A stretch of 64,000 nt of DNA from NCBI GenBank assembly GCA_965247975.1, contig OZ252050.1, positions 2,542,001 through 2,606,000 on the forward strand, given 5' to 3'. Made by a program: the position numbers and the translations under genes. This stretch comes from Taishania sp965247975. Lineage in GTDB: Bacteria; Bacteroidota; Bacteroidia; Flavobacteriales_D; Crocinitomicaceae. A model generated the notes under the pieces. That model was given only the letters and a program-made list of their open reading frames with translations. It searched no databases and was not told where the DNA came from. Each line of letters opens with the position of its first letter. The stretch's first letter is position 1. Shown piece after piece: positions 9,648 to 18,582 of the stretch.

Positions 9648-10070
9648 ATGAAATCACTCTTTTTTCTTTTCCTTTCTTTTGGAGCATTTTCTCAAGACAG
9701 CACCGATTACGTGCGGGCCAAAAACATGGATTACATGAAACTTGCTTCTTCTGTGAACTGCGAAGAATCCTTGAGTTCGACACTCGAAGAACGGATTTGT
9801 GCAAACTTGGCTTTTCAACGTGTTGACACTGAATTACGCAAGAAATTGCGTGAAATGTATGATAAACTAAAATCGCTTGATGGCTATAAAGCAATGAACG
9901 ATTCAACTTATCAATCACTGGTATCTTTTCAAAAAAAGTGGATTTTGGAGCGAAGACAAAAAAGTGAGAACTACATGGGTGAATATACAGGAAACGCAGG
10001 TGGAGCAAGGTATTACCAAAGTATGACGCTGATCACGGAAGAACGGTTGATGGAGTTGGAGGGTAAATAA
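9648..10070 (+). CDS. LprI-like (DUF1311) exported protein
   Basis: About 140 residues from the ATG at 9648, giving signal peptide MKSLFFLFLSFGAFSQ. The mature protein has the DUF1311/LprI pattern: a Cys pair (NCEES near 38 and RICAN near 49), a helical LRKKLREMYDKL segment, then FQKKWILERRQKSE. In the family this small helical domain is periplasmic; one mycobacterial member inhibits lysozyme. A TTG 15 bases upstream could extend the protein by five residues. Isolated gene between a NUDIX gene and a T9SS protein. The function in this organism is inferred only from family. Confidence 0.8.
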   Translation: MKSLFFLFLSFGAFSQDSTDYVRAKNMDYMKLASSVNCEESLSSTLEERICANLAFQRVDTELRKKLREMYDKLKSLDGYKAMNDSTYQSLVSFQKKWILERRQKSENYMGEYTGNAGGARYYQSMTLITEERLMELEGK

Positions 10071-10163
10071 ATTACTAGGTAACCTCTGGTCAACGATGAT
10101 GAAATTCGCACATCAATCAATCTAAAATTAAAAAATTCATATCTTTATCAAAAAAATTATCTT

Positions 10164-12338
10164 ATGAAAAAACGACTACTTACGGCATTTTTCTTTATCG
10201 CTTTCATAATTCCATATACAAAAGCGCAATATGTAACTATTCCAGATCCTGGGATGGTGGCTTGGTTGACAAATACGTTCCCTGATATAATGCTAGGAAA
10301 TCAAATGGATACATCAATCAGTAATTATTACTATGACCCCATAGAGATTATTAATGACGTTGATATCAGCAATACTTATGGTCTTCAGTTTTTCGATGGT
10401 GTCATGGAGGTAACGATTACGAACACACTCATTAATACTATTCCTGGATTGCCCGCGAACATAACCTATGCATATATATCCGAAAATCCAAACTTAACTT
10501 CTATACAAGAATTGCCCCTATTTCTTGATGAAATTCACTGCATTGAGAATGCACTTTTAAGTTTACCTCCTTTACCTCCAACACTCTCGAATTTGATCTG
10601 TAACAATAACCAAATTTCTATCTTGCCTGATTTACCAAATTCACTTATTTACTTAGATTGTGCATACAATAATATCTCATTTTTGCCTGAACTTCCACCA
10701 TACCTTTTTGGTTTGGATTGTTCGGGCAATCCTTTAACATTTCTACCAGAACTTCCGGATGGTTTAGACAATATGGCGATTAACAACATTCCAACTCTAA
10801 CTTGTTTACCACTTTTACCAGAAGTATTTTCAACCTTAGACATGAGTCCTGGTTATACCATTACTTGCCTTCCAAACTACGGCAGCAACCTGTTTGAGCT
10901 TTTAGATGGTTCGCCCTTGCCACCGCTTTGCCAGCCTAATAATGCTTTTGGGTGTCCTACAGCCAACTCAATTTCTGGTGCGTTTTTCAATAATCAAGCA
11001 AACAATTGTTTAAATCTTGGAAATCTTAGTGCTGGTCCTGCAATTCAGTTGTTTGACAATCAAAATAACTTTCTGCAATCGGAGTCAATTGGATCAAACA
11101 CCGAGTACTCCTTCACAGTCCCAACTGGTCAATACCTGGTCAGTCTTGACTCTTCGTTTTACACAAATAGTGTTTCAATTTCTTGTCCAATTTCAGGAGA
11201 ATATAACGTTGCAGCAGTGCTCGGAACTAATTATCCGAACAATGATTTTGGCTTTAATTGCGTAGGAGCAGATATAGGTGTGCAGGCGATTGCACAGCAG
11301 GGTATAGTTTTTCCAGGTCAACCGCACTCAGTAATGGCTCTTGCTGGAGATTTATCCAATCTATTTGAATTGAATTGTGCAAACGGAAACGGAGGAACGC
11401 TGCAGGTGACTGTAAACGGTCCGGTTAACTATACCGGACCTTCCGTAGGCGCCTTAACTCCAAGTGTAGTCGGAAATACGTACACCTACTCAATTGCTGA
11501 TTTTGCGAGTACAAACATTCAACAATCATTCATCCTAAATTTTATCACACAAACCACGGCTCAATCAGGAGATACTGTTAGTGTCTCAGCGACACTTACT
11601 CCTAGCGGTGCTGATATTGATGCGACAAATAACACCTTGACATATACTTATCTTGTTCTTAACTCATACGACCCGAACATGAAAGAAGTAAATCCTGTAG
11701 ATGTTTTGCCTGGCTACGAAGATTATTTCACCTACACAATTCATTTCCAAAATTTAGGAACGGCTCCTGCGTTCAATATCAACATCAAAGATACTTTAGA
11801 CAGCGACCTAGATTTTTCAACGTTTAGAGTAATCAATGCAAGTCATGATTATTCCCACAATTTGTCTGGATCTTTGTTGAATTTTTACTTTCTGAACATA
11901 ATGCTTGCTGACAGCGCGAGCAATCCAGAAGGCTCCAAAGGATTTGTGCAATATCAAGTAAAACCGAAAGCGAATTTGCCGCTTGGAACAAGTATAGAAA
12001 ACACCGCTCACATTTTCTTTGATTTTAATGAGGCTGTTGTTACGAATACAACTGTCAATAATTTTGTGGAAGAAGTAGGAATCAATGAAATCGCATCGTC
12101 AGCATTTTCAATTTATCCAAATCCATCGAATGGGAATATTACGATTGTCAATCAAAATGGTGGAAATGAAACCTTGAACATCGAAATTTATGATTTGCTT
12201 GGTAAAAAATTGGTTGGTGAATCTTTAAGTTTTAAAAATGGTTCTTCGAACATGAGTTTGTCTTTAGCTGCCGGAACGTATTTGGTTTCGATTGAGAATA
12301 AAGGAAATGTTGGTTCATATCGTATGGTAATTAACTAA
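10164..12338 (+). CDS. T9SS-secreted protein with LRR-like repeats and DUF7619-like domain
   Basis: 724 residues. Signal peptide ends at TKAQ. Residues about 85-230 hold short proline-rich leucine repeats of the form LPxLPxxLxxLxCxxNxIxxLPDLP, like the bacterial LRRs seen in IpaH/YopM-type proteins but extracellular here. Then come an Ig-like/SdrD-like region (about 265-345), a beta-rich region, and a DUF7619-like domain with YDPNMKEVNPV near 505. The C-terminus from about 640 (FSIYPNPSNGNITI onward) is a type A T9SS sorting domain, so the protein should be exported and anchored or released at the surface. Likely an adhesin or binding protein. Partner unknown. Confidence 0.88.
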   Translation: MKKRLLTAFFFIAFIIPYTKAQYVTIPDPGMVAWLTNTFPDIMLGNQMDTSISNYYYDPIEIINDVDISNTYGLQFFDGVMEVTITNTLINTIPGLPANITYAYISENPNLTSIQELPLFLDEIHCIENALLSLPPLPPTLSNLICNNNQISILPDLPNSLIYLDCAYNNISFLPELPPYLFGLDCSGNPLTFLPELPDGLDNMAINNIPTLTCLPLLPEVFSTLDMSPGYTITCLPNYGSNLFELLDGSPLPPLCQPNNAFGCPTANSISGAFFNNQANNCLNLGNLSAGPAIQLFDNQNNFLQSESIGSNTEYSFTVPTGQYLVSLDSSFYTNSVSISCPISGEYNVAAVLGTNYPNNDFGFNCVGADIGVQAIAQQGIVFPGQPHSVMALAGDLSNLFELNCANGNGGTLQVTVNGPVNYTGPSVGALTPSVVGNTYTYSIADFASTNIQQSFILNFITQTTAQSGDTVSVSATLTPSGADIDATNNTLTYTYLVLNSYDPNMKEVNPVDVLPGYEDYFTYTIHFQNLGTAPAFNINIKDTLDSDLDFSTFRVINASHDYSHNLSGSLLNFYFLNIMLADSASNPEGSKGFVQYQVKPKANLPLGTSIENTAHIFFDFNEAVVTNTTVNNFVEEVGINEIASSAFSIYPNPSNGNITIVNQNGGNETLNIEIYDLLGKKLVGESLSFKNGSSNMSLSLAAGTYLVSIENKGNVGSYRMVIN

Positions 12339-12449
12339 TTTGCTAATTGATTTTCCTTTTAACCTCAGATAGATTTAGCTGATTCAGATGATTCTTTTAG
12401 ACGCTTGTAAGATTCATTAAATTTTTAGTTTAACGAAGAGTAAGGGATT

Positions 12450-14870
12450 TTACGAACGTCGAAATCGATACTGAAAGGTAATATATCCATTAATCCCATC
12501 AGACGGTAAAATTCCTGGACCCGGGTAAGCTGTAGCACGACGCGTAAAGTATTTTTGATTTGTGAAGTTATTCACTCCAAATTCCAGCGAAATTGATTTT
12601 GTAGCTTGCCATCGACTTGAAAAATCGAAAACAAGATAGGCTGGAATCTCACCAATAACCGCATCACCGGAAGGAATAACAGCATTTGTTGCGTCCGAAA
12701 ATTGGGCTGAATTATAGGATCCTTGAACTTGGAATTGCCATTTTTTAGTGGAAAATTTCAACCCAGATCGGGCTAAAATCGGGCTAACATATTCAACTTG
12801 CTTGTCCACATAACTTGGCTCTTTCGAATTCACATAGCGCGCATGGATGTATGAGAAATTTACAAAAAGTGAAAGACCATAGCGAGCTGAATCATTTGCC
12901 ATTTTCAAGAAATCTAATTCGGAAAACAACTCGATTCCTGTATTTCGCGCATCGCCAATATTCGTGCGTTCTCGTTTAATGGTTCCAGGTTTTGGCGCAA
13001 GTCCAATTTTATCTCCATAAAACACATGAAAAGCGGCCAAGTCGTAAATAAAGAAACTGTTGATCATTCCACGGAATCCAAGTTCTATCGTATAGCCATA
13101 TTCGTCGCGAATGGCACTGTCAATCACAATGTTTGGATTATTCACCCGAATGTCTGTGAAATTGATTGCACGATAGTTCTGAGTTCCATTCAAGTATATG
13201 CTGCTTCGTTTTCCTACTTTGTATTTCAATCCAGCGCCAAAAAGTGGAACAGTGCGTGTAATTGAATTTGTATCGCTTAATGTTGAAACTGCTAGCGTAT
13301 CAAAATTCACAGGATGAATGGAATATTGCTTGTAATAGCCTCGTGAACCACTTTCAATATATTCCAATCGCGCACCAACATTGAATTGCCATTTTTCTTT
13401 AAAAAACAAAATATTTTCAACAAAAAGAGCCACATTTTGCGATGGAAATTCGTAGTTAGACCCTTCCAAATTTCGTGGGTCTTTGTAGTTGAAATCCGCT
13501 TGGTCGCCATCTGTTGCAACGCCTTGAAGCGAAGTACTCAAACCGCGGTAATAACGAGCTCCTGCTAAAAAAGCTCCGTTGACAACAACAAACTCTTTCG
13601 CCGCTTTTTTGACATCATAACGCTTCAAAAATCGCGCTTCTATGCCTGCATTTTTGAAATCACCCGACAACATTTCTCTATTTCCTCCAGGATCTGACTG
13701 GGTAATTTTACCTAAAAAACCAAGTGTTTTTCGATTCGAAAGCATGCCCCAAGCTCGCACATTAAAGTGACTTTTCGATGAAATTTCCCAATCATAATGC
13801 AAAGCCAATAAATTCCAGTTGACAGAAAACCAATTTCGATCTCTGAAGCTAGCTTGCGGGTCTAGTTCAAAATTCACATCGCTCAATCCACCCGCTTGCT
13901 TGGCCAAGTAATTCATATGCGTATATTCCAAGCGGATTTGCGTTTTTTCAGTCAAATAATAACCGATTTGAGCAAATGCTTGGTGTTGACCAAATTCGCT
14001 ATTTTCACGATAACCATTTCCCCGCTTGTATTGATGGTATGCTTGATAACTGAATCGCTTTTTTGTTCCAGCAATGCGATTGAAAAAACCGAGGTAACCA
14101 TAGGTTCCAGCTGTGGTGCGTGTTGTGAACTCAAAAGGTGTATTCGAAGGCGCTAGTCGAATCATAAAATTCAGCATTCCACCGAATTGCGTTCCGAATT
14201 GCAGCGAAGCAGATCCCCGAATAATTTCAATGGATTGTAACGCTTCAATTGGCGGCGTGTAATAACTTTCGGGATATCCCAAGGCATCAGCACTGATGTC
14301 GTAGCCATTTTGTCGGGTATTGAAATTAGCCGTACGATTAGGACTCAAGCCTCTTCCTCCTATTCCCATTTGTATGCCGGCACCGTCGCTTTCCCAAATG
14401 TTCAAGCCAGGGACTTTTGCAAAAATCTCACGCGGATTAGCAGTCGATTTCGCCGCACTTTGATTGCTTAATTCAATAACTGCATTTGTTCCTGTATAAA
14501 TCTGAACACCTTTGATTGGAGGCAAAAAACCAACATCAAAATTTGCCAATCTTTTTGCTTCAACATTCATTTCAGCCATGCTCTGAATGCGTGTTTGCAG
14601 CACAATTTCGAAATTTTCACACACTTGGCAATCGACTACGTAATTTAGTGTTTGATAGCCATTCATCGTGAATTTCAATGAATCGCCTTGCTTCGCGGCA
14701 ATGCTAAATTGACCGTTAGTCGTTGATAAGGCAAAACTTTTTGTTCTTGTGTTTTGAATCTTAACCGATGGAATTTCAACGTTTTGCTCATCTCGGATAA
14801 CACCCGATATTTGCTGACCATGAACCAGAAAGCACAACTGAAAAACGACTATGTAAAATATAACTTTCAT
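12450..14870 (-). CDS. TonB-dependent outer-membrane receptor, FecA-like
   Basis: 806 residues. Signal peptide (ends VHGQ), carboxypeptidase-like regulatory domain (about 20-95), TonB plug (about 115-235, with NPREIFAKVPGLNIWESDG and IEIIRGSASLQFG) and a beta-barrel ending in aromatic ITFQYRFRRS. The plug resembles FecA (ferric citrate) receptors. Last gene of a four-gene minus-strand operon: it overlaps the HTTM gene in an ATGA junction (stop and start share bases), so it should be translationally coupled. With the imelysin and DUF4856 lipoproteins it looks like an iron-uptake set. The siderophore cannot be told from sequence. Confidence 0.92.
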   Translation of the reverse strand: MKVIFYIVVFQLCFLVHGQQISGVIRDEQNVEIPSVKIQNTRTKSFALSTTNGQFSIAAKQGDSLKFTMNGYQTLNYVVDCQVCENFEIVLQTRIQSMAEMNVEAKRLANFDVGFLPPIKGVQIYTGTNAVIELSNQSAAKSTANPREIFAKVPGLNIWESDGAGIQMGIGGRGLSPNRTANFNTRQNGYDISADALGYPESYYTPPIEALQSIEIIRGSASLQFGTQFGGMLNFMIRLAPSNTPFEFTTRTTAGTYGYLGFFNRIAGTKKRFSYQAYHQYKRGNGYRENSEFGQHQAFAQIGYYLTEKTQIRLEYTHMNYLAKQAGGLSDVNFELDPQASFRDRNWFSVNWNLLALHYDWEISSKSHFNVRAWGMLSNRKTLGFLGKITQSDPGGNREMLSGDFKNAGIEARFLKRYDVKKAAKEFVVVNGAFLAGARYYRGLSTSLQGVATDGDQADFNYKDPRNLEGSNYEFPSQNVALFVENILFFKEKWQFNVGARLEYIESGSRGYYKQYSIHPVNFDTLAVSTLSDTNSITRTVPLFGAGLKYKVGKRSSIYLNGTQNYRAINFTDIRVNNPNIVIDSAIRDEYGYTIELGFRGMINSFFIYDLAAFHVFYGDKIGLAPKPGTIKRERTNIGDARNTGIELFSELDFLKMANDSARYGLSLFVNFSYIHARYVNSKEPSYVDKQVEYVSPILARSGLKFSTKKWQFQVQGSYNSAQFSDATNAVIPSGDAVIGEIPAYLVFDFSSRWQATKSISLEFGVNNFTNQKYFTRRATAYPGPGILPSDGINGYITFQYRFRRS

Positions 14871-16216
14871 GGTTTAAAGGGTTCTATCCAGTTTCTGTGT
14901 GAAAGATTGTAAGGCAAAGCTGCCAAATTGTGTTTCTTCGCAACGAATAATTGTGAATTGCGTCCATTCAAACTCACGAAAATCTGAGCGTGAACACTGA
15001 CTTTATTCAAGTGAAAGGTCTGATTTCCAAAAGTCAACACCTTGCCTGAAAATTCATGCTCAAGAAATTTAGCATATTGCAAAATCATATCTGGTTGCGT
15101 CGCCATTTGATCAATTTGACTTTCAGTTAAATACGTAGAATTATTTAGTTCAATTTCGCGTCCTGTTTGTTGATCTTTCACATAAAAATTTGCATTGCCT
15201 TCCTTGTGTATGAGCATCACGCGCCATGAAAATCGGAAACCTTCTTCTGTCCAGAACAAATTTCCTGGATAAAGCAAGTATCGAAAGGGAACTAGTAATT
15301 GAACAACTACAAAGACGATTAAAAAATAGCGAACAAAACCAGAATTTTGAAGTGGTTTAATCGGAGCTAATGTGTTTTCTTTTGACCTTTTTTCAAAAAA
15401 ATGCAGCACTTTTTCATGCCACGTAGGTGCAAAGAAAATAAGCGTTGAGAAAATCATCACCCACGGGAAAACGCCAATTGGGAATAAGTACCAAGTTACA
15501 AGATGAAAAACCACAACGAAGAAATAAGCCAATTTTCGCGTTTTAGCTGTGAGCAAAAAGAATACGATGAACAAATCATACAAGCAACCAAACCAACTAA
15601 AAAGGTAGGCCATCCATTCCTGTTGCAACAAATCGCCGACTAATGGCAAGGAATGATGCGCTTGGAGCCAAATTTTTAATGGTTGTGCATCGAAAAGCCA
15701 ATCTGAATTAAGCTTTGCAATTCCAGCAAAAATGTAGACAACTGCCAATTGAAATTTAATTAGGTCAATGTGCCAAGCGAGAGTTGTAAAGCCCGAGTTC
15801 TTTTTTCGCCAAGAATCTAAAGAAAAACGTTGATTTGCAGGAACTAAGATCAAAATGAAACACATTAAACTCACGAAGTAATAATGATTCAAGTAGTTCG
15901 TTTTATCTAGCAATTCGATGTAAGTAAAAGAAATAAATGCCAGAATAGCCGAAAACCGATAAAATAGCCCAAGAATTATTCCAGTACTTCCAAGAATGAG
16001 CAAAATAAATGGCAAGTACATCCAATTGCCTGAAAGTGGTTTCACCCATTCAAAACCTAAATACCCAAAGAAAAAAGAAGGCTCAATATACAAATCGGAA
16101 ACCCAACCTTTACTGATAAATCGCAAAGTTCCAAATAGCAGCAAAGCCCCAAAAATCATTCTGAAAACGATTAGCGGAGCATTACTAGTTTCTTTGCGAA
16201 AATAAGATTGGAGCAT
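14867..16216 (-). CDS. HTTM-domain membrane protein (gamma-carboxylase-like)
   Basis: 449 residues with about eight hydrophobic helices in the first 310 residues, then a C-terminal soluble region. The block LIKFQLAVVYIFAGIAKLN and SDWLFDAQPLKIWL are typical of the HTTM domain shared with vitamin-K-dependent gamma-glutamyl carboxylase. Bacterial HTTM proteins of this type are often found beside imelysin and TonB receptors in Bacteroidota iron loci; their reaction is not settled. It is 24 bases downstream of the imelysin gene and overlaps the receptor start by 4 bases. Carboxylase activity is not implied by sequence alone. Confidence 0.88.
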   Translation of the reverse strand: MLQSYFRKETSNAPLIVFRMIFGALLLFGTLRFISKGWVSDLYIEPSFFFGYLGFEWVKPLSGNWMYLPFILLILGSTGIILGLFYRFSAILAFISFTYIELLDKTNYLNHYYFVSLMCFILILVPANQRFSLDSWRKKNSGFTTLAWHIDLIKFQLAVVYIFAGIAKLNSDWLFDAQPLKIWLQAHHSLPLVGDLLQQEWMAYLFSWFGCLYDLFIVFFLLTAKTRKLAYFFVVVFHLVTWYLFPIGVFPWVMIFSTLIFFAPTWHEKVLHFFEKRSKENTLAPIKPLQNSGFVRYFLIVFVVVQLLVPFRYLLYPGNLFWTEEGFRFSWRVMLIHKEGNANFYVKDQQTGREIELNNSTYLTESQIDQMATQPDMILQYAKFLEHEFSGKVLTFGNQTFHLNKVSVHAQIFVSLNGRNSQLFVAKKHNLAALPYNLSHRNWIEPFKP

Positions 16217-16240
16217 CTTTGCTTGTTCGTGATTTAAAAA

Positions 16241-17290
16241 TTAATCGCCATCTGTGTCTTGATAGGTAATTAAAACACCAAATGCCGAAGTCATATCTGT
16301 TTTGATGTACACCACCATTTCTGAAAGCAACAAGTGCAAATTATCCAATTCGCCTGGATTACTTGTTAGGTTTGAATCCAATGTACCAGAAAATGAATTC
16401 GTTTTTGCTAAAATTTGATCGAATTTTGAATTGATGGTGGAAACAAGTGAACTACGCTCAAGTTGATTCAGATAATCATCAAAACCAACTCCACTTCCGC
16501 CGTTAAAAATCGTTTTCAAACCAAGAATATTTTCTTCGAGTAAGTCAAAACTAATACCGCTAAATCGTCCTTCAATGTAATCTGGCAATGGAACGCCCAA
16601 ACTTTGTTTCCCAATTGGGACACCAACTTTTGCTGTTTTAGCTAATTCATAATCACGATTATATTCATTGATTAATTGCGAAAACGAAGACGTTGATTCT
16701 GTCCCCGTCGAATTCACAAACGTACTTCGATAAGCGCTCCAAGCATTTGCAACTGTTTCAATTTCTGTTTTTAACTTTTGAATTACTTGCGATGCATAAG
16801 TTCTGTAATTTACATCGTTTTGAAAATATGTAATAGCATTTGCACGAAAGAACATGAAATCTAAAGCTGGTAAACCAATGGCATCCACATTTGCGGCAGC
16901 TCCAAGCACATAACCGCCATTCGCAACATTACTGGCAATTTTCACTGAATCCGTTGGATATGTATTGGCTGCGTTTTTCAGTCCATTGTCTCTAATTGGT
17001 CCAAAATCAAAGGGACTAACGTGTTGCCACGATTTATAAGCATCGATAAAAGCCGTTTTGACAGTTTCAAAATCTGAAGCATTCATCGAAGTTGAAAACG
17101 CCTCAAAATTCGAATTTAATTGATTTATCTTGCTTTTATAATCGTTCAAAGCTGGTGCAATAAGGTTATCGCTAAAATTTTCAAGCAAGGCTTTTTTGTC
17201 GAAAGCAGCGGGATCATCCTCACCTTTTTTCTTACACGAAGATGCTATGAGAATGGTTGCAACAAAAAGGACGCTAATTTTCTTTATCAT
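16241..17290 (-). CDS. Imelysin-family lipoprotein (peptidase M75-like)
   Basis: 349 residues. Lipobox ASSC after a hydrophobic signal, so lipid-anchored in the periplasm or at the surface. Two imelysin-like helical bundles: KSWQHVSPFDFGPIRDNG near 90-107 and LGVPLPDYIEGRFSG near 228-245. Imelysins (IrpA, EfeO-like) are iron-regulated and thought to bind metal rather than cleave protein. Only two bases separate it from the upstream DUF4856 gene. Together with HTTM and FecA-like genes it forms a probable iron-responsive operon; specificity is inferred. Confidence 0.9.
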   Translation of the reverse strand: MIKKISVLFVATILIASSCKKKGEDDPAAFDKKALLENFSDNLIAPALNDYKSKINQLNSNFEAFSTSMNASDFETVKTAFIDAYKSWQHVSPFDFGPIRDNGLKNAANTYPTDSVKIASNVANGGYVLGAAANVDAIGLPALDFMFFRANAITYFQNDVNYRTYASQVIQKLKTEIETVANAWSAYRSTFVNSTGTESTSSFSQLINEYNRDYELAKTAKVGVPIGKQSLGVPLPDYIEGRFSGISFDLLEENILGLKTIFNGGSGVGFDDYLNQLERSSLVSTINSKFDQILAKTNSFSGTLDSNLTSNPGELDNLHLLLSEMVVYIKTDMTSAFGVLITYQDTDGD

Positions 17291-17292
17291 TC

Positions 17293-18447
17293 TTAGTATT
17301 TTGAATTCAATGATGATTTAATGGCGTTCAAATCTGCCAAAGTGAGATTCCACAAATTTGTTCCAAACATTGCCATCAATGCAACGTGCTCAGATTGTGA
17401 CATTCTCCGCGTTTCAACAGGTGCATAACGCAGGTTCCAGGCGAAAGCGTAAGCTTCAGAAAGTGAATGCAAAAATGCGGCATTATCAGCTCCGAAACTT
17501 GCTTTGGATGCATCGATGTATGCAATAGCTTGGTTTGCACTAATATCTTCCCATTCGCGACGTAAGGCTAAAATGGCAGCATCACGATCTGTATAATTTT
17601 TCGATACTATTGCTGCTCTTCCTTTCAAGAAGTTATTCATCATGTCGGTATTTGAATTCAAAAGTGCATGTTGGTTGTTGGAATATTTGCCCCAAAAATC
17701 AGAAGGAATATCTGTAGGAAAAGTGGTTGGAACTCCAAAATATCCGAACGCTTCGTCCCAACTGTGTTCCATTACGGTATAATATTCTCCGTTTGCCTCA
17801 TTTACAGCCACACTATTATCAACATCCATTTTTCCGGGACCAAAATAAACGTTCAAAGATTGATTCATAAAACAAGCACCCATTAATCCTTTTTCAATGA
17901 GTTGTAATGGTTCGAATCCGTTTTCATCAAATAAATAGGTTTTTGATCCTGTAGTCAATGTTCCTGCTTGACCATTTGAGGCCTGACTTCCAAAACTTTG
18001 ACTCGCAATTGCAGCATTTGTCATCCATGTTTCGAATTGCGTTTGATCGGCGATAAACGTTTTGTCTTTCAATTGCTTTGTGGAGGAAAAAGTAAAGTTC
18101 CCATTTCCATTTCCGCCTGTGTTTCGATACATGTCAATCAAATCCTGTGCATTGATTGTGGTTGATGTTCCCGTTTTTAATTTCACTACAATTTCGCGAA
18201 GTTGGTTTAATCGTTCTGTTTGTCCGCTGTATGAAACTGTGTTATTTCCGTTTGCATCTGTAAAATTATAGCTTGTAGGAATCGTATAACTTGGAACATT
18301 GTCATAAACACATGAACCATCATCTTTTTTCGCTTTTGAATTATAATTTGTTGCTGTTTCGTCGGTGCATCCTTCTTTTTTACAAGAATTTGCTCCTAAA
18401 ACGATTGCAAATCCCAAAATTGCTATGGTAAAATTCTGTTTCATCAT
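17293..18447 (-). CDS. DUF4856 lipoprotein
   Basis: 384 residues. Signal peptide with lipobox ANSC. A short Cys-containing EF-like segment follows (CTDETATNYNSKAKKDDGSC, about 27-46). The rest is helical with the family blocks HSWDEAFGYFGVP near 229 and LSEAYAFAWNLRYAP near 332. DUF4856 proteins accompany imelysins in Bacteroidota and probably share an alpha-helical metal-binding bundle. First gene of the minus-strand operon, so its upstream region (18448-18531) should carry the operon promoter. No obvious DtxR-like palindrome was found there by eye. Confidence 0.88.
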   Translation of the reverse strand: MMKQNFTIAILGFAIVLGANSCKKEGCTDETATNYNSKAKKDDGSCVYDNVPSYTIPTSYNFTDANGNNTVSYSGQTERLNQLREIVVKLKTGTSTTINAQDLIDMYRNTGGNGNGNFTFSSTKQLKDKTFIADQTQFETWMTNAAIASQSFGSQASNGQAGTLTTGSKTYLFDENGFEPLQLIEKGLMGACFMNQSLNVYFGPGKMDVDNSVAVNEANGEYYTVMEHSWDEAFGYFGVPTTFPTDIPSDFWGKYSNNQHALLNSNTDMMNNFLKGRAAIVSKNYTDRDAAILALRREWEDISANQAIAYIDASKASFGADNAAFLHSLSEAYAFAWNLRYAPVETRRMSQSEHVALMAMFGTNLWNLTLADLNAIKSSLNSKY

Positions 18448-18531
18448 CTGTCTATAAATTTGATGACAAAATTAGGTTCAAGCCAAAGAAACGACAATAC
18501 CTTTTTTGTGGTATTTTGAATGATTCTAAAT

Positions 18532-18566
18532 AAAAAATCCTCTTTCACTTTAGCAAAAGAGGATTT
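18532..18566 (-). terminator. Rho-independent terminator after the T9SS gene
   Basis: Perfect 11-bp stem (AAATCCTCTTT at 18535-18545 with AAAGAGGATTT at 18556-18566) and a 10-base loop, followed on the minus strand by a run of T. It lies 17 bases past the stop of the gene at 18583-20136 and insulates the DUF4856 operon from it. Confidence 0.85.
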
Positions 18567-18582
18567 CGAAAGGGAATTAAAG

